From Embleya hyalina (GTDB taxonomy: Bacteria > Actinomycetota > Actinomycetes > Streptomycetales > Streptomycetaceae): a stretch of 64,000 nucleotides of DNA. The stretch spans positions 1-64,000 of the forward strand of contig NZ_BIFH01000024.1 in the NCBI RefSeq assembly GCF_003967355.1, written 5' to 3'. Position numbers and translations under genes: made by a program. Positions within the stretch are counted from its first letter, which is position 1. Each line of letters opens with the position of its first letter. Positions 35,235-42,338 of this stretch are shown here, in pieces. Below the pieces are notes generated by a model, which saw only the letters and a program-made list of their open reading frames with translations, was not told the DNA's origin and made no database searches.

Positions 35235-35367
35235 GGGGAGCGTCCTCCGGGCGGATCGGTGGGGGACGCACGGTGGGGCATCCGGCCGCACCCTCGCCGG
35301 ACCGGCCGTGAGAGTCGTGGTGCCGGTGCGACCGCGCGCCCGGCAGGCTGATGCGGCGGGCGGGTCG

Positions 35368-35451
35368 TCAGACCGGCGAACAGACGGCGCTGGACATGCG
35401 TCCGAGGTCGACGTGGAGTCGACCTACGAGAGCGATACCGGCGCGAGACAT
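35368..35451 (-). CDS. 27-aa leader peptide upstream of the sulfur operon
   Basis: A 27-residue ORF on the operon strand begins MSRAGIALVGRLHVDL and ends GRMSSAVCSPV, with one Cys at position 24. It matches the short streptomycete leader peptides (RRHVDL-x-R-x2-S/A-x-C type) that I recall upstream of cys and ssu operons. No good Shine-Dalgarno precedes ATG at 35451 (CTTTGCGAC before it), so leaderless translation is possible. The stop is 133 bp before the sulfite reductase ATG. That gap is GC-rich with complementary segments (CGGCCG/CCGGCCG) that could fold alternatively. Stalling at the Cys codon when cysteine is scarce, or Cys-dependent attenuation, is the likely function. Confidence 0.8.
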   Translation of the reverse strand: MSRAGIALVGRLHVDLGRMSSAVCSPV

Positions 35452-35678
35452 GTCGCAAAGATTGACATGGAGCCAGATAGCCGTCCATCGGTGTCCGGGA
35501 TGCGAACGGTCATCTCATATTTCGAACACCCATGCCCATAATGTGGGATGAGATGATCTTTTGCCGTCGGCCGCGGCATGGATCGTCGCCGCGGTTGGTT
35601 ACGGTACGGGTGGTCGGATCACGCACCCCCGGGCGGTATCACGACCCACGCACCACAGTGGACGAGGAGCTGATCGGT

Positions 35679-36209
35679 ATGCCAGGCGAGGTTCTGGGTG
35701 TGCCTCGGCGCAGAACGCGCTCCGTTTGTGTGGTCGAGGCCGGCCCCGCGCCCGCCGCCGAGCGGCCCGAGCCGCGGCGCGAGGAGGCGGTCGAGACGCT
35801 GCGCTACGCGCTCAACGGATTCCTGTCCGCGATCCGCGCCGACCGCGCCGGGCGGGCCGATCCGGTCGACGCCGACGCCGCCCGCCATCGCCTGCTCGCG
35901 ACGCTCGCCGACGAACTCGACCTGGACAACGAGCGGCTGGGCCGGGTGCTCGGGCTGTCCCCGGCCGCGGTGCGCGACCTGCTGGACGTACACGGGCGCG
36001 AGGGCCTGGTCGAGGCGGTGCGGGCCGGGCGCGGGCGGGGCGGCTCGGTGGCTCGGCTCACCCCCGCCGGGCGGCGCGAGCTGTACCGGCTCGACGCGCT
36101 GTTCCGGGAGAGCTGGGAGAGCGCTTTCGCCGACCTTCCGGCCGAGGAACTGCGGACCGCGGCCAGGGTGCTCAGCCGGCTTTCCGGGGTGCTGATCCCG
36201 AGCCGCTGA
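35679..36209 (+). CDS. MarR-like winged-helix regulator
   Basis: A 176-aa DNA-binding protein. A variable N-terminus (1-45) is followed by a helical segment (EEAVETLRYALNGFLSAIRAD). Next comes a winged-helix region in which NERLGRVLGLSPAAVRDLLDVH resembles the recognition helix and SVARLTPAGRRELYRLDALFRESW is the wing and dimerisation helix typical of MarR proteins. It ends RVLSRLSGVLIPS. ATG at 35679 is chosen (GAGGAG 10 bp upstream); in-frame GTG at 35658 is an alternative. It diverges from the sulfur operon leader, so control of that operon is possible but unproved. Confidence 0.7.
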   Translation: MPGEVLGVPRRRTRSVCVVEAGPAPAAERPEPRREEAVETLRYALNGFLSAIRADRAGRADPVDADAARHRLLATLADELDLDNERLGRVLGLSPAAVRDLLDVHGREGLVEAVRAGRGRGGSVARLTPAGRRELYRLDALFRESWESAFADLPAEELRTAARVLSRLSGVLIPSR

Positions 36210-36212
36210 CCA

Positions 36213-36230
36213 GCGCGGACCGGTCCGCGC
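36213..36230 (+). terminator. 18-bp perfect palindrome after the MarR-like gene
   Basis: GCGCGGACCGGTCCGCGC lies 4 bp beyond the stop at 36209 and can form an 8-bp stem with a minimal loop. It is a probable terminator without a U-run. Confidence 0.5.
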
Positions 36231-36320
36231 ACCGGTCCGGCGCGGCACCTCGCGCCGGGGGCGATTCACCCGGACGACGACTTGGCGAATGGCGGGCCTC
36301 CGGCCGGATACCTTAAAGGG

Positions 36321-37688
36321 GTGGCAGCGGACTACCAACAACGACCTCGCCTGCGAGGGGCCGGTCGCATCCGGTTGCGGAGCGCACTGTGGCGGATACT
36401 CCGCGAAACGGTGATCTCCTGCTTCAACCACCGGGTGACCGGCCTCGCCGCCGAGGCCGGGTTCTTCATGCTGCTGTCCCTGCCCCCGCTGCTGCTCGGC
36501 CTGGCCGGCACCGTCGGCTACCTGCACGGCCTGATCGGCGGCAGCACCGTCAACGACCTCAAGGCCGACATCGTCAAGGCGGCCGGGTCGGTGCTCTCCG
36601 ACAAGAGCATCGACCAGGTGGTCGTCCCACTGGTCAACGACGTCTTCGACTCCGGCCGCGCGGACATCATCTCGGCCGGCTTCCTGATCGCGCTGTGGTC
36701 CGGCTCGCGCGCGCTCAACGTCTACGTCGACACCATCACGATCATGTACGGCCTGTCCGGCAAGCGCGGCATCGTGCGCACCCGGTTGTTGTCCTTCACC
36801 CTCTATGTGGTCGGGCTGCTGCTCGGGATGTTCCTGATCCCGCTGCTCGTGGCCGGCCCGGAACTGGTGGTCAAGGCCTTCCCGCACTTCGCCGGGACCG
36901 TGCACATCCTCTATTGGCCGGTCCTGGTGGTGCTCTCGGTCTGCTTCCTGACCTCGCTCTACCACGTGTCGGTACCGGTGCGGACGCCGTGGCGCGAGGA
37001 CATACCGGGGGCGCTGGTCGCACTGCTGCTGTGCATCGTCGGCAGCTTCCTGCTCCGGGTGTACCTGGCCACCACCATCGACGGGCCCACCGTCTACGGC
37101 TCGCTCGCGGCCCCGGTCGCGGTGATGGTGTGGATGTACTTCGCCGCCATGGCGGTATTGATCGGCGCCGCCGTCAACGCCGCGATCGACCAGGTGTGGC
37201 CGAGCCAGGAGACCGCGCAGGCCCGGGCGGAGCGGGACAAGGAGAAGGCCGCCGAGGAGATCGCCGCGGCGATGGAGCACCTGCGCTCGGGGCGGCACCG
37301 GGGCACTCCCGGCGACTGGACGCCCGGGGGCGAGCACGACGAGATGGAGGACACCGTCATCCACGGCGAACTCCCCGACCTCGGCGAGCCGCCGTCGGAG
37401 TTCCCCGAACGCTGGGCGATCCACGCGCGCGACGCCAAACGCGGCGACGCGGGCACGATCAACGGCCGGGCCAACGGCGCCCGGCGGGCGGGCGAGCCGC
37501 AGAACCGCATGCCGTCCCGGCCGCCGCGCCCGCCGGGGCCGCCGCCCACCAACGGCCAGCCGCCCAGCCTGCACATGCCCGCCGGTCAGGAGTTGCCGGG
37601 CCTGCCGCTGGACGACACCGCGTGGCCGCCGCGCCCGACCCGACCGGTGGTCGGCGAGCAGGAACACGCTCGACGCGAGCGCCCGTGA
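36321..37688 (+). CDS. YihY/BrkB-family inner-membrane protein
   Basis: A 455-aa integral membrane protein. After a basic N-terminus come about six helices: MLLSLPPLLLGLAGTVGYL, IISAGFLIALWSGSRALNVY (family motif SGSRA), LYVVGLLLGMFLIPLLVAG, ILYWPVLVVLSVCFLTSLY, ALVALLLCIVGSFLLRVYL and AVMVWMYFAAMAVLIGAAVNAAI. The last 180 residues are a hydrophilic, Pro/Gly/Arg-rich cytoplasmic tail. Older RNase BN names for this family are wrong; the transport or envelope role is unresolved. GTG at 36321 is my start, but AAAGGG is very close to it; TTG at 36282 in frame is possible. Confidence 0.83.
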   Translation: MAADYQQRPRLRGAGRIRLRSALWRILRETVISCFNHRVTGLAAEAGFFMLLSLPPLLLGLAGTVGYLHGLIGGSTVNDLKADIVKAAGSVLSDKSIDQVVVPLVNDVFDSGRADIISAGFLIALWSGSRALNVYVDTITIMYGLSGKRGIVRTRLLSFTLYVVGLLLGMFLIPLLVAGPELVVKAFPHFAGTVHILYWPVLVVLSVCFLTSLYHVSVPVRTPWREDIPGALVALLLCIVGSFLLRVYLATTIDGPTVYGSLAAPVAVMVWMYFAAMAVLIGAAVNAAIDQVWPSQETAQARAERDKEKAAEEIAAAMEHLRSGRHRGTPGDWTPGGEHDEMEDTVIHGELPDLGEPPSEFPERWAIHARDAKRGDAGTINGRANGARRAGEPQNRMPSRPPRPPGPPPTNGQPPSLHMPAGQELPGLPLDDTAWPPRPTRPVVGEQEHARRERP

Positions 37689-37781
37689 TGGCCTAGGATT
37701 TTTCGAGCGGCCCGAGGGCCGTACGAAGCGGAGCCCGGAGCGCGGCCCAGAGCCGCACGAGACAGGTGGGAGGTGGATGTC

Positions 37782-37862
37782 GTGACCACGACCTTGATGA
37801 CGGTCGCCCGGACGGGCTGGACCTCATACCCCACCCCCATCCTCAGGGTCCGCACCGCGTAG
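37782..37862 (+). CDS. Possible 26-aa peptide between the YihY gene and rsgA
   Basis: GTG at 37782 opens a 27-codon frame (VTTTLMTVARTGWTSYPTPI and six more residues) with GGGAGGTGG about 6 bp upstream, a strong ribosome site. It ends 66 bp before rsgA. There is no family I recognise; it might be a leader peptide or a chance ORF. The rest of the 240-bp gap contains only an imperfect hairpin around CGGCCCGAGGGCCG near 37709-37722. Confidence 0.3.
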   Translation: MTTTLMTVARTGWTSYPTPILRVRTA

Positions 37863-37928
37863 CCGCGCCACGTCGTTCGTCGTGACGGCGCGCAGGTCGG
37901 CGGATCCGCCCCTCGAAGGGCCACCGGC

Positions 37929-39020
37929 TTGTCTTCCCAGCAGCACACCCGTTCCACCTCTTCTTCCTCCTCCTTCCCGACCTCCGACGTGCTCGCCGCC
38001 TACGGCTGGGACGCGGAGCGGGACACCGAATTCGCCCCCTACCTCGGACACGGCCTGATCCCCGGCCGGATCGCCCGGGTGGACCGCTCGTTGTGCGAGG
38101 TGGTCACCGCCGACGGCACCGTGCGTGCCGCGCACGGCGGCGGCGACCTGCCCTGCACCGGTGACTGGGCGGTCCTGGAAACCCCCGACGACGGTCGCGA
38201 ACCGTTCGTCGCGGCGCTGTTGACCCGGCGTACGTCCCTGGTGCGCTCGCAGGCGTCCGGGCGCTCGGCGGGTCAGGTCCTCGCGGTCAACGTCGACCTG
38301 ATCGGCGCCGTCGTCCCGCTGGACACGCCCCCCGACCTCGGCCGGCTGGAGCGGTTGCTCACCCTCGCGTGGGAGAGCGGCGCCCGGCCGCTGGTCATCC
38401 TCACCAAGGCCGACCTCGCGGCCGACGCCGACGATCTGCGCGCGGACGTCGAGGCGGTCGCGATGGGTGTCGACGTGGTCGTCGCCAGCGCCGTCACCGG
38501 CGAGGGCCTGGACGTCCTGGACGCGTACACCGCCGGGCAGACGGTCGCCCTGATCGGCACCTCCGGCGCGGGCAAGTCCACCCTCACCAACGCGCTCGCG
38601 GGCACCGAGGTCACCGCGGTCCAGGCGGTGCGCGGCGACGGCAAGGGCCGTCACACCACCACCTGGCGCGAGTTGGTGCCGCTGCCCAACGGCGGCGTGC
38701 TCGTGGACACCCCGGGGATGCGCGGGGTGGGCATGTACGACGTCGGCGAGGGGCTGGATCGCACCTTCTCCGACATCGACGCGCTGGTGGCCGACTGCCG
38801 GTTCGCCGACTGCACGCACGACAGCGAACCGGGCTGTGCGGTGCTCGCCGCGATCGAGGCGGGCGAACTTCCGCAGCGCCGTCTGGACAGCTATCGCAAG
38901 CTGCTCCGGGAGGCCCGGTGGATGGCCTCGCGCGAGGACCACCGCATCCGGGCCGAACGCGCCCGGGAGTGGAAGCTGATCCACAAGGAGATGCGCCGCT
39001 CGCCGTCGCCGAAGAAGTGA
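37929..39020 (+). CDS. rsgA: Ribosome small-subunit-dependent GTPase A
   Basis: A circularly permuted GTPase that assists late 30S maturation. The 363-aa protein has an N-terminal OB-fold (ARVDRSLCEVVTADG...), then permuted G motifs: G4 LVILTKADLA, G5 ASAVTGEG, G1 ALIGTSGAGKSTLTNAL, G2 GKGRHTTTWREL, and G3 LVDTPGMRGVGM. It ends with the C-terminal zinc site CRFADCTHDSEPGCAV. The start is TTG at 37929 with AAGGG 8 bp upstream; GTG at 37989 would cut into the conserved region. It converges with yidD across a strong terminator. Confidence 0.94.
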   Translation: MSSQQHTRSTSSSSSFPTSDVLAAYGWDAERDTEFAPYLGHGLIPGRIARVDRSLCEVVTADGTVRAAHGGGDLPCTGDWAVLETPDDGREPFVAALLTRRTSLVRSQASGRSAGQVLAVNVDLIGAVVPLDTPPDLGRLERLLTLAWESGARPLVILTKADLAADADDLRADVEAVAMGVDVVVASAVTGEGLDVLDAYTAGQTVALIGTSGAGKSTLTNALAGTEVTAVQAVRGDGKGRHTTTWRELVPLPNGGVLVDTPGMRGVGMYDVGEGLDRTFSDIDALVADCRFADCTHDSEPGCAVLAAIEAGELPQRRLDSYRKLLREARWMASREDHRIRAERAREWKLIHKEMRRSPSPKK

Positions 39021-39025
39021 CCCCG

Positions 39026-39055
39026 GGTCGGGGCGGGCGCGGGCCCGCCCCGACC
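39026..39055. terminator. Bidirectional terminator between rsgA and yidD
   Basis: Perfect 13-bp arms (39026-39038 GGTCGGGGCGGGC and 39043-39055) with a 4-base loop fill the 40-bp gap between the convergent stops. Confidence 0.8.
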
Positions 39056-39060
39056 GCCGG

Positions 39061-39747
39061 TCAGCGCGGCCGCCGCGCCGGCCGCGCGGCCGGTACCGGG
39101 TCGAAGCCGCCGTTGCCCGGCCGGCAGCGCAGCAGTCGGCGGGCGGTCAGGTACGTACCGCGGAGCGCGCCGTGGCGGTGCAGCGCCCGCTTGCCGTAGG
39201 TCGAACACGTGGGCGTGAAGGCACAACACGGCGCGGTCTGCGGGCTGATCTCGGTGCGGTAGCGGTCGACGGCGGCGCCGAGGCGGCGGGCGGGCGAGCC
39301 GGCGCGCGGGCGGAGCAGGCTCGTGAGCGTGATCCACATCAGGCGGAGCGAGAGCAGGTTGAGCAGGCAGGGGTCGCAGCCGCAGCCGTCGCCCCCGCCG
39401 CTGCCACCGCGACCGCCGCCTCCGCCGCCACCGCCTCCGCCACCGCCTCCGCCGAAGCAGCCGCCGTTGCCGTCGCGGTTGCGGTCGCCGCCCCGACCGA
39501 AGCAGCCGCCGCCCCCGCCGCCGCCCCCGCCGCCGGAGCCGCCCGCGCCGTCACCTCCCCCGCCGCCGCCCCCGGGCAGGTCGCCCAGGCCCTCGCCGGC
39601 GCCCTCCGCGAGGTCCTCGCGCCGTTCACGCCGGCGGCGGTCCTCCTCTTCCTGTTCGAGTCGGCGACGGCGTTCCTCGGGCGTCTCGTCGCTCGGGCCC
39701 GTCGCCCCCGCGAACAGGGGATGCGGTTCGGGCGGCGGTTGGGTCAT
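39061..39747 (-). CDS. yidD: YidD-like membrane protein insertion factor with Gly/Cys-rich N-terminal extension
   Basis: The C-terminal 95 residues are a YidD domain (YRTEISPQTAPCCAFTPTCSTYGKRA, HRHGALRGTYLTARRLLRC, GGFDPVP), which helps YidC/Sec insert membrane proteins. Ahead of it lies an extra 130 residues. A charged coil (EERRRRLEQEEEDRRRRERR, about 25-44) is followed by long polyglycine runs interrupted by CFGRGGDRNRDGNGGCFGG, then GCGCDPCLLNLLSLRLMWITLTSLL. Total length is 228 aa against about 70-110 for normal YidD. ATG at 39747. The classical yidD beside rnpA would be elsewhere, so this is probably a second copy. The role of the extension is unknown. Confidence 0.85.
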   Translation of the reverse strand: MTQPPPEPHPLFAGATGPSDETPEERRRRLEQEEEDRRRRERREDLAEGAGEGLGDLPGGGGGGGDGAGGSGGGGGGGGGGCFGRGGDRNRDGNGGCFGGGGGGGGGGGGGGRGGSGGGDGCGCDPCLLNLLSLRLMWITLTSLLRPRAGSPARRLGAAVDRYRTEISPQTAPCCAFTPTCSTYGKRALHRHGALRGTYLTARRLLRCRPGNGGFDPVPAARPARRPR

Positions 39748-39848
39748 GGTGGTGCTCCCCCGTGTTCCGGATCTATGTTCGGGGCAATCTATCGGGGCCC
39801 GTTCGACAGCGCTCGGGTCTCCCGAACAGCACCCAGGAGGCACCAGGC

Positions 39849-41030
39849 ATGGCCAAGGCACCCGCGTTCGACCCGGCCGACCCGCTCGGCATCGACGACC
39901 TGCTCGATGCCGAGGACCGGGCGATCCGGGACACCGTGCGGCGGTTCTGCGCCGACCACGTCACGCCCTACGTGGCGGACTGGTTCGAGCGCGGCGAGCT
40001 GCCCTCGGTGCGCGAACTCGCGCGCGGCCTCGGTGGGATCGGGGTGCTCGGGATGACCCTGGACGGCTACGGCTGCGCGGGCACCAGCGCCGTGCAGTAC
40101 GGCCTGGCCTGTCTGGAACTGGAGGCGTGCGACTCGGGGCTGCGTTCGCTGGTGTCGGTGCAGGGCTCGCTGGCGATGTACGCGATCCACCGCTTCGGGA
40201 GCGAGGAGCACCGACAGACCTGGCTGCCCCGGATGGCCGCCGGCGAGGCGCTCGGCTGCTTCGGCCTGACCGAGCCCGACCACGGCTCGGACCCGGCGTC
40301 GATGCGTACCCACGCCAAGCGGGACGGCGACGACTGGGTGCTCAACGGGCGCAAGATGTGGATCACCAACGGTTCGGTGGCCGAGGTCGCGGTGATCTGG
40401 GCGCGCACGGAGGAGGGCGTGCGCGGATTCGTGGTGCCGACCGACACTCCCGGGTTCGCGGCCGTCGACATCCGGCACAAGATGTCCCTGCGGGCCTCGA
40501 TCACCAGCGAGTTGACGCTGGACGACGTGCGGTTGCCGGCCGACGCGGTGTTGCCCGACGTGGTGGGCCTGCGCGGTCCGCTGAGCTGTCTGGGCGAGGC
40601 CCGCTACGGCATCGTTTGGGGATCGGTCGGCGCGGCGCGCTCCTGCTTCGAGTCGGCCCTCGACTACGCCCGCACCCGGGAGCAGTTCGGCCGCCCGATC
40701 GGCGCGTTCCAGCTGACCCAGGCCAAGTTGGCCGACATGGCGGTGGAGATCGGCAAGGCGCAATTGCTCGCGCTGCACCTGGGGCGGCGCAAGGACGCGG
40801 GCGGGGTGCGGCCGGAGCAGATCAGTTTCGGCAAGCTCAACAACGTCCGCGAGGCGATCGGGATCGCCCGCAGCGCGCGCACCATCCTGGGCGCGAACGG
40901 CATCTCGCTGGAGTATCCGGTGATCCGGCACATGAACAACCTGGAATCGGTGTTGACCTACGAGGGCACCTCCGAGATGCACACGCTGGTGATCGGCAAG
41001 GCGCTGACCGGCCTGGACGCCTTCCACTGA
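39849..41030 (+). CDS. gcdH: Acyl-CoA dehydrogenase, glutaryl-CoA dehydrogenase type
   Basis: A 393-aa FAD enzyme, most like glutaryl-CoA dehydrogenase (oxidative decarboxylation of glutaryl-CoA to crotonyl-CoA in lysine/tryptophan breakdown). Motifs are GCFGLTEPDHGSDPASM (FAD site), WITNGSVAEVAVIWA, ARYGIVWGSVGAARSCFESAL, TREQFGRPIGAFQLTQ and the catalytic Glu372 in TYEGTSEMHTLVIGKALTG. The Arg of the glutarate pocket would need alignment to confirm. ATG at 39849 has AGGAGG 9 bp upstream. It diverges from yidD. Confidence 0.88.
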   Translation: MAKAPAFDPADPLGIDDLLDAEDRAIRDTVRRFCADHVTPYVADWFERGELPSVRELARGLGGIGVLGMTLDGYGCAGTSAVQYGLACLELEACDSGLRSLVSVQGSLAMYAIHRFGSEEHRQTWLPRMAAGEALGCFGLTEPDHGSDPASMRTHAKRDGDDWVLNGRKMWITNGSVAEVAVIWARTEEGVRGFVVPTDTPGFAAVDIRHKMSLRASITSELTLDDVRLPADAVLPDVVGLRGPLSCLGEARYGIVWGSVGAARSCFESALDYARTREQFGRPIGAFQLTQAKLADMAVEIGKAQLLALHLGRRKDAGGVRPEQISFGKLNNVREAIGIARSARTILGANGISLEYPVIRHMNNLESVLTYEGTSEMHTLVIGKALTGLDAFH

Positions 41031-41058
41031 GCCGTCGCGCGCGGTCGCGCCGGGGCCG

Positions 41059-41718
41059 CTAGGCGTGTGCGTCCGTGTCCAGGGTGACCCGGATGCTCTT
41101 GCCGGGACCGCTGGGCACCACGTCGATCCGGCCGCCGAGCTCGGCCACCATCAGTTTCACGATCATCAGACCGCGCCCGTCCTCGGACTCCGGCCCCGTC
41201 TCCAGGAGCGCGTGCGGGCGGAAGGGGTGTCCGTCGGCGACCTCGAGGCGGATCTCGGCTCCGCCGTGCGCCGCGGTGATCCGGACCCGGTCGGTGCGGA
41301 TCGCCGCGTGGCGCACCGCGTTGGACGTCAGTTCGGTCGCGAGCAGGAGCAGGGTGTCGATCAGCTCCTCGGCGATCCCCCAGCCGTGTAACAGGTCGCG
41401 CAGGCGGTGCCGGACCTCCGGTACGCCCGCGACGGTGGGTGCGATGGTCCAGCGCACGAACACCGGCCCGGGCGGGTGTTCGTGCTCGGGTTCGCGGTGG
41501 TGGTTCGTCGAGGTGCGCCGCTCGTGCCGAGCGCGGGCACGGGCCCGCCCGACGGCGGTCACGGATGACTCCACGAGTGGTACGCGACGGGGGGGAGCGT
41601 CGGTCGCGGTGGGTGTGGCGCACGTGCGGGGGAGGGCATCCCGGAGTCCTTCGCTTCGTTCGCTGCGGTACGCGGCACTGGCCGGCGTTCGCAGTCTGCG
41701 ATGGCGAATCGTGCTCAT
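41059..41718 (-). CDS. RsbW-like ATP-binding protein (HATPase_c_2)
   Basis: A 219-aa protein whose last 140 residues form a GHKL ATPase of the anti-sigma factor / serine kinase type: N-box LATELTSNAVRHAA, G1 IRLEVADGHPFRP, G2 SEDGRGLMIVKLMVAELGG. The N-terminal 75 residues are Arg/Ala-rich and disordered. Streptomycetes encode dozens of such proteins; most lack a known partner, and no SpoIIAA-like antagonist or sigma factor gene is adjacent here. ATG at 41718 is weakly supported; ATG at 41769 is in frame. The kinase role is family-based. Confidence 0.8.
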   Translation of the reverse strand: MSTIRHRRLRTPASAAYRSERSEGLRDALPRTCATPTATDAPPRRVPLVESSVTAVGRARARARHERRTSTNHHREPEHEHPPGPVFVRWTIAPTVAGVPEVRHRLRDLLHGWGIAEELIDTLLLLATELTSNAVRHAAIRTDRVRITAAHGGAEIRLEVADGHPFRPHALLETGPESEDGRGLMIVKLMVAELGGRIDVVPSGPGKSIRVTLDTDAHA

Positions 41719-41810
41719 GCGCCGGTTTTCCGGGTGTGATCCGTAATGCTTCGGTAAGCGACGCTTCATCTCGACTTTGCGTCCGCTTCGGAGCCTGTTC
41801 GGACCCGGGA

Positions 41811-42233
41811 TCAGTCTCCGGTCGAGCGGCGCAGTCGTTTGATCTCACCGCGGTGGTGCTTGTTGCGCAGTCGGCGCTCGCGCATGCCGCGCGTGGGTTT
41901 GGTCGGTCGCCGGGGCGGCGGGGGTGGTGCCGTGGCCTCGACCAGGATGTCGGCCAGGCGCCGGGCGGCGGTTTGCCGGTTCATCAGTTGCGAGCGCTGC
42001 TCGGACGAGGCCACGGTGAGCACGCCGTCGACCAGACGCCCCTCCAGTCGGCGCAGCGCGCGCTGCTTGAGCACGTCGGGCAGCGCCGTGGTGGCGCCCA
42101 GGTCGAAGGACACCTCGGCGCGGCTGTCCGTGGTGTTCACCGACTGTCCGCCGGGGCCGGAGGAACGGGAGAACCGCCACGACAGCTCGGCGGCGGGTAT
42201 CGGCACGCCGCGAATGTCGAGATCTGTCGTCAT
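41811..42233 (-). CDS. arfB: Peptidyl-tRNA hydrolase ArfB (class I release-factor-like)
   Basis: A 140-aa ribosome-rescue protein that hydrolyses peptidyl-tRNA on stalled ribosomes. The GGQ catalytic motif is in SRSSGPGGQSVNTTDSRAEV. The C-terminal tail (TRGMRERRLRNKHHRGEIKRLRR) is strongly basic, as needed to probe the empty mRNA channel. A Pro run (PPPPPRRP) lies before the tail. ATG at 42233. It diverges from the S9 peptidase gene with 105 bp between starts. Confidence 0.93.
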   Translation of the reverse strand: MTTDLDIRGVPIPAAELSWRFSRSSGPGGQSVNTTDSRAEVSFDLGATTALPDVLKQRALRRLEGRLVDGVLTVASSEQRSQLMNRQTAARRLADILVEATAPPPPPRRPTKPTRGMRERRLRNKHHRGEIKRLRRSTGD

Positions 42234-42338
42234 ACGCACATGATCCCGCGTGCACCCGGCCGGGGTCGACCGGGTTTTCCGGGGTTTTCCCGGGGGTCGC
42301 CGGATGCTTTCCCGGCGTGGGACGGCGAGGATCGTGGG

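Noticed and set aside
36321-37688. Ribonuclease BN annotation for the YihY-like protein
   Set aside because: The RNase BN name for YihY is a known historical error; the sequence is an integral membrane protein with no nuclease motif.
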